Shown here one piece after another: positions 38,695 to 42,930 of a stretch of DNA of 64,000 nucleotides. Positions within the stretch are counted from its first letter, which is position 1, and the number at the start of each line of letters is the position of its first letter. The translations under genes were made by a program, and so were the position numbers. This DNA comes from Prorocentrum cordatum (lineage: Eukaryota; Sar; Dinophyceae; Prorocentrales; Prorocentraceae). The notes under the pieces were generated by a model, which was not told the DNA's origin, searched no databases, and worked only from the letters and a program-made list of their open reading frames with translations. Where the stretch lies: contig CAUYUJ010014548.1 in NCBI GenBank assembly GCA_963575745.1, positions 87,501 to 151,500 on the forward strand, given 5' to 3'.

Positions 38695-41600
38695 TGCGCT
38701 GGATCCGGCCGCGGCCTGCACGAGAGGTCCAGGCACCGCACCGCGGTGGCCTGCGCGCCGCGCGCGCGCGGCGCGCTCGTCCGCCGCCGCCGCCGCCGGC
38801 CTGGGCAGCGGTCGACGTCGTCGTCGTCGTCGTCGACGTCGACGTCGACGTCGTCGTCCGCATGGTCGTCATCGGCACTGTCGTCGTCGACGGCGTCATC
38901 GAGGGATGAGGGTGGGGAGGACTGGGGGGGCAGGAAGAGGAGGGGGTTGAGGATAGGCGAGGAGGGAGGAGGATGAATGAGGAGGATGAGGTGGAGGGAG
39001 GTCGGAGCGAGGGGCCGCCTCCCCCACTCCCTGCCCGAAGACCTCCCTCTGCCCTGCCGCCCTCTGCCCCTCCCCTGCAGGCCGCGGGGAACGGCAGTGC
39101 CCCCTGCCTGGAGAGCACAGGCTCGCCATCGCTCGGACGTCCATTCCCTGTGCTTTTGTCGGTTTCGTGTGTGGTTTTTTTCGCCAAATACTCAAGGATG
39201 CTCCTCGATGGTCCTCGCCGAAGGAAAAATGCACACGTCCGAGCGATGCCAAGCAGGCTGGTGTGGGCATGCCCCTGGATGCTGCCCCTCCCTCCGTTGG
39301 AGGGCTGGGCCCTCTCCCGGGGCACGACCACGCTGGCTTGTGCTGTCCAGACCGCACGAGGGGCCTGGTCCTGTATGCCTCATCCCTCCCAGGCCCGCCC
39401 GCTTGCAGGCCCTCCCCCCGCCCTCTGCCCCCATTCCCCGCTCCCGGCCCGCCCCCTGCCGCTCCCGCCCCCCCCCTCCCCCCCTATCTCCCTTCCCCTC
39501 CTGCCTTGCCTCCTCCATTCCCCCCCCCCCCACACCCTCCACCTTCCCTCCATGCCTCCCCCTCCTTCCCTCCTCCCCTCCCCCTCCTCAGACGCACGGC
39601 CAGGAGCCAAATCGGCAACCAGTAAACTTGTGGGGGGCCGCGCGGATTTCCCCGCTCGGTGTTGCACCCCCCCCCCTTCGAATCACGAATCTGCGGCGGG
39701 CTCCACTCTCGGAGGAGGGCCAGTTGAGACACCGCCGGCTCTCCCGCCCAAGTCAAACCCTTTCAAGATCAACCCCCAGACCCCTCCTGGGGTCCTCCAT
39801 CCTGACGTGTTTTTTGGAGGCCGATCCAGCCGTGGCGACGAGAAGCCTCCGCGATGCCCACACATGACTAGAAACCTCTGGGAGGGCCGCCGATGTCTCG
39901 ACTGGCCCTCCTCCTCCTCCAACACTCCACTCCACTCCACTCCACTGCACTGCACTCCACTCCACTCCACTCCACTCCACTCCACTCCACTCCGGCCCAC
40001 TCCACTCCACTGCCCACTCCACTCCACTCCACTCCGCTCTGGCCAACTCCACTCCACTCCACTCCACTCCACTCCACTCCACTCCACTCCACTCCACTCC
40101 ATTGCACTCCTCTCAACTCCACTGCACTACACTCCACTCCGCTCCGCTCCACTCCAGCCTACTTCGTCCCCTCCCTCCTCCCCACCATGACACCCGGCGC
40201 CGTGGGAACCTCGACGGCGCCGTGAGCAGAACCACAGCCTGGAGCGCACGAGGCCGCCCCGATGTGCGGGGCTTCTCGTGCTGGGGGCCGCGCAGCGACG
40301 GCCCAGATGGGGCCGATCCGGGGCACAAACGGCCGTCGTGCTCTTTCGCAAGACGCCGCTCCTCTTCCTCCCCCTCCTCCTCCTCCTCCTCCTCCTCCTC
40401 CTCCTCCTCCTCCTCCTACCCCGCTCCAGTCCCCTGCTCCTCCTTCTCCTGCCCCGCCTCCTCCCCCCCATCCTCCTCCTGTTCCTCCTGCGCCTCGTCC
40501 TCCCCTTCCTCCTCCACCTGCGGCTCTTGGCTCTTCCCCAACCTTCTCCTGCTCTTCCTCCTCCTCCGTCTGCTCCCCCTCCTCCTCCTCATCTCTCTCC
40601 TCCTCCTCCTCCTCCTGCTCCTCCTCCTCCTCTTCTTCCTGATGTCCCCAAAAACTTCGTATCCCAGACTTTGTCCCAGGGCCCAGTACAATCCGCAAGT
40701 CTTCGCCAGCGTCCCAGTACCTATCCCTGATCCACCCCGTCCGCCAACATCAACTCGGCTAGTGCTCTGCAGAGCTGCGCCCAGCTGTGGCGGCAAGATC
40801 CTGCAGAAGCGTTCCCCCTCAAAACGACATGTTGTTAACCAGCGCGGACCCCAAACAGTGCGTTCTAGCGCACTGTGTGGGGCAATGTGAGTTGTGCAGT
40901 GTAGCGTAGCCTATGTCGTGCAATCCACATGGTGCAATAGATGTCGTGCAAACTACGTGGTGCACTTCAAGTGGCGCGCAGTCTAAGTGTGTATGCAATA
41001 CGATATATGTTGCGTGAACTGTGTCGTGCCATTAGTCTTGAAAAACTTGGACTTGTTAATTCCACTGCTTGCGCAATCGTCCCACCCACCCACCCGTAAC
41101 GTGGCTTGCAAAACCCACGCGGCGGCGATTACGATGAGTTCTTTGTGCTGGCTGGTGCATCTCTGCGGCCGCGCTAGCCCGCGCATGCTCGCGCGCGCAG
41201 CGGTCAGCAAGTTTGGTGTGAGCGGTGGCGCTGACCGCTAGGCACTTCCCAGCGCGTCTGGCAGGTCGCGTTGGCGCGCGTGCGCTTCAGTGCGAGTCGT
41301 TGGCTAGGGCGGGCGCTGTATCACGGCGGCGCCGACAACGGTAGACATGATGATGATGATGATCGTAGCGATGATGGTGGCGATGGTGACGATGAGGACG
41401 GCAAGACCAATGACGGCTCCGATGCTGATCGCGCCGATGACGATGATGGTGTCCTCGTGTCGGTGATGAAGGTTTCGGAAGGATTTCGACATGCGCGCGC
41501 GGCCGACGCGCGCGAATGGCCCGCATGGTGTTATTTGACAGGAACCGTACCCCCCCAGCACGCGCGCAAGGGCGTTCGAACGATTTCGGCATACACGCGC

Positions 41601-42892
41601 GAGAGTCCTGTTTGGACGAAAGTCTTGCAAATAGTGAAGCAGCCCATGATTGTCTCAAGAATTCGCAAGAGCGCGCGCAGACCTGTTTCCGAGAACAGAT
41701 GTTGCAAAACCATGTGCGTTTTGTATGCTTTCGGGACACTCGATGATGAAATCCTGGCGAAACCTGCGGTTTTGGCAGGATCGCGGTCTGCGCGCGAGAC
41801 GACGCGCGTGTGTGCACTTCGTCCCACTTTTGCAAAGGGGTTCTTGAACACTGACGATGTTTGATACACGAATGTGCGCGAATAGAATGTTTTGCAAAAG
41901 GTGGCGGGGGTTGTCGAATACCGGTGTGGCTGGGATGGTATGGATGCATATTGAAGACGGACGATGGGGCAGCATCATACATACATTGCAATGCCAGATG
42001 GCGGGCGCATAATCCTGGCGGGGGGTGGTAGATCGCAGTTCTTTTTTAGAGCGGAAAATCTACGTGGAGCGAACATCTCCATCTATGTGGTGTAAGCTAG
42101 GTGGTGCAATCTACGTGGTGCAAAATGTATGGGGTGTGAGCCATGTCGTGCAATACATGGGCCATGGGCTGCAATATATGTGATGTAAGCTATGTGGTGC
42201 AATCTATGTGGTGTAAGCTATGCGGTGCAATACATGTGGTGCAAGCTCTGAACGGGCGGCGACGGCGACAACAAGTGCGGCGACCGACACCCAGGCGCAA
42301 AGGAGCGGCCACGATCGGCGACGGTGACAACAAACGCGGCGACCGACACCCAGGCGCAGAAGCAGCGGCGACCGATGGCGGCGACGGGCGGCGACGGCGA
42401 CAACGAGCCAGCCGGACCGACACCCAGGCCCAGCTCCATTCAGACCAGGTAATAACTCCTGAGTGCAAGCGCTGCTTTGGGGAGAGGCGTCGACGGCGAC
42501 CCTAGACCTTCGATCTCCCGTGTGCCGCCTCAGGGACCCCGCAATAGACAGGATAAGCGTAAACTTAGGTCGGGCCTGTCCCCCTACAGGCCGATTTTCG
42601 ACGAAAAGTAAACAGATTCAAAACATGTTCAAACATTGTCAAAGAAATGCTCCAAGAGTCGTCCCAAGGCAGAGAGACAGGCCCGACTTGAGCGTATTCG
42701 TGAGAGTAGGATGGATAGGAGGATGGAGAGGGAAGAGGAGCAGGAGGAAGGATAGCGATTTCCCCGCTCACCCGAGGCCCCGCCAAGGAACATCAGACTT
42801 ACCCTTGGCACGAAAAAAAGGGGTCATGAGGGGAACGGGCTCCGGACGCTGGGGCTGTCCCCTGGGGCCACTTATGCCCCATGTTTGGTGCC

Positions 42893-42930
<38 letters not shown>

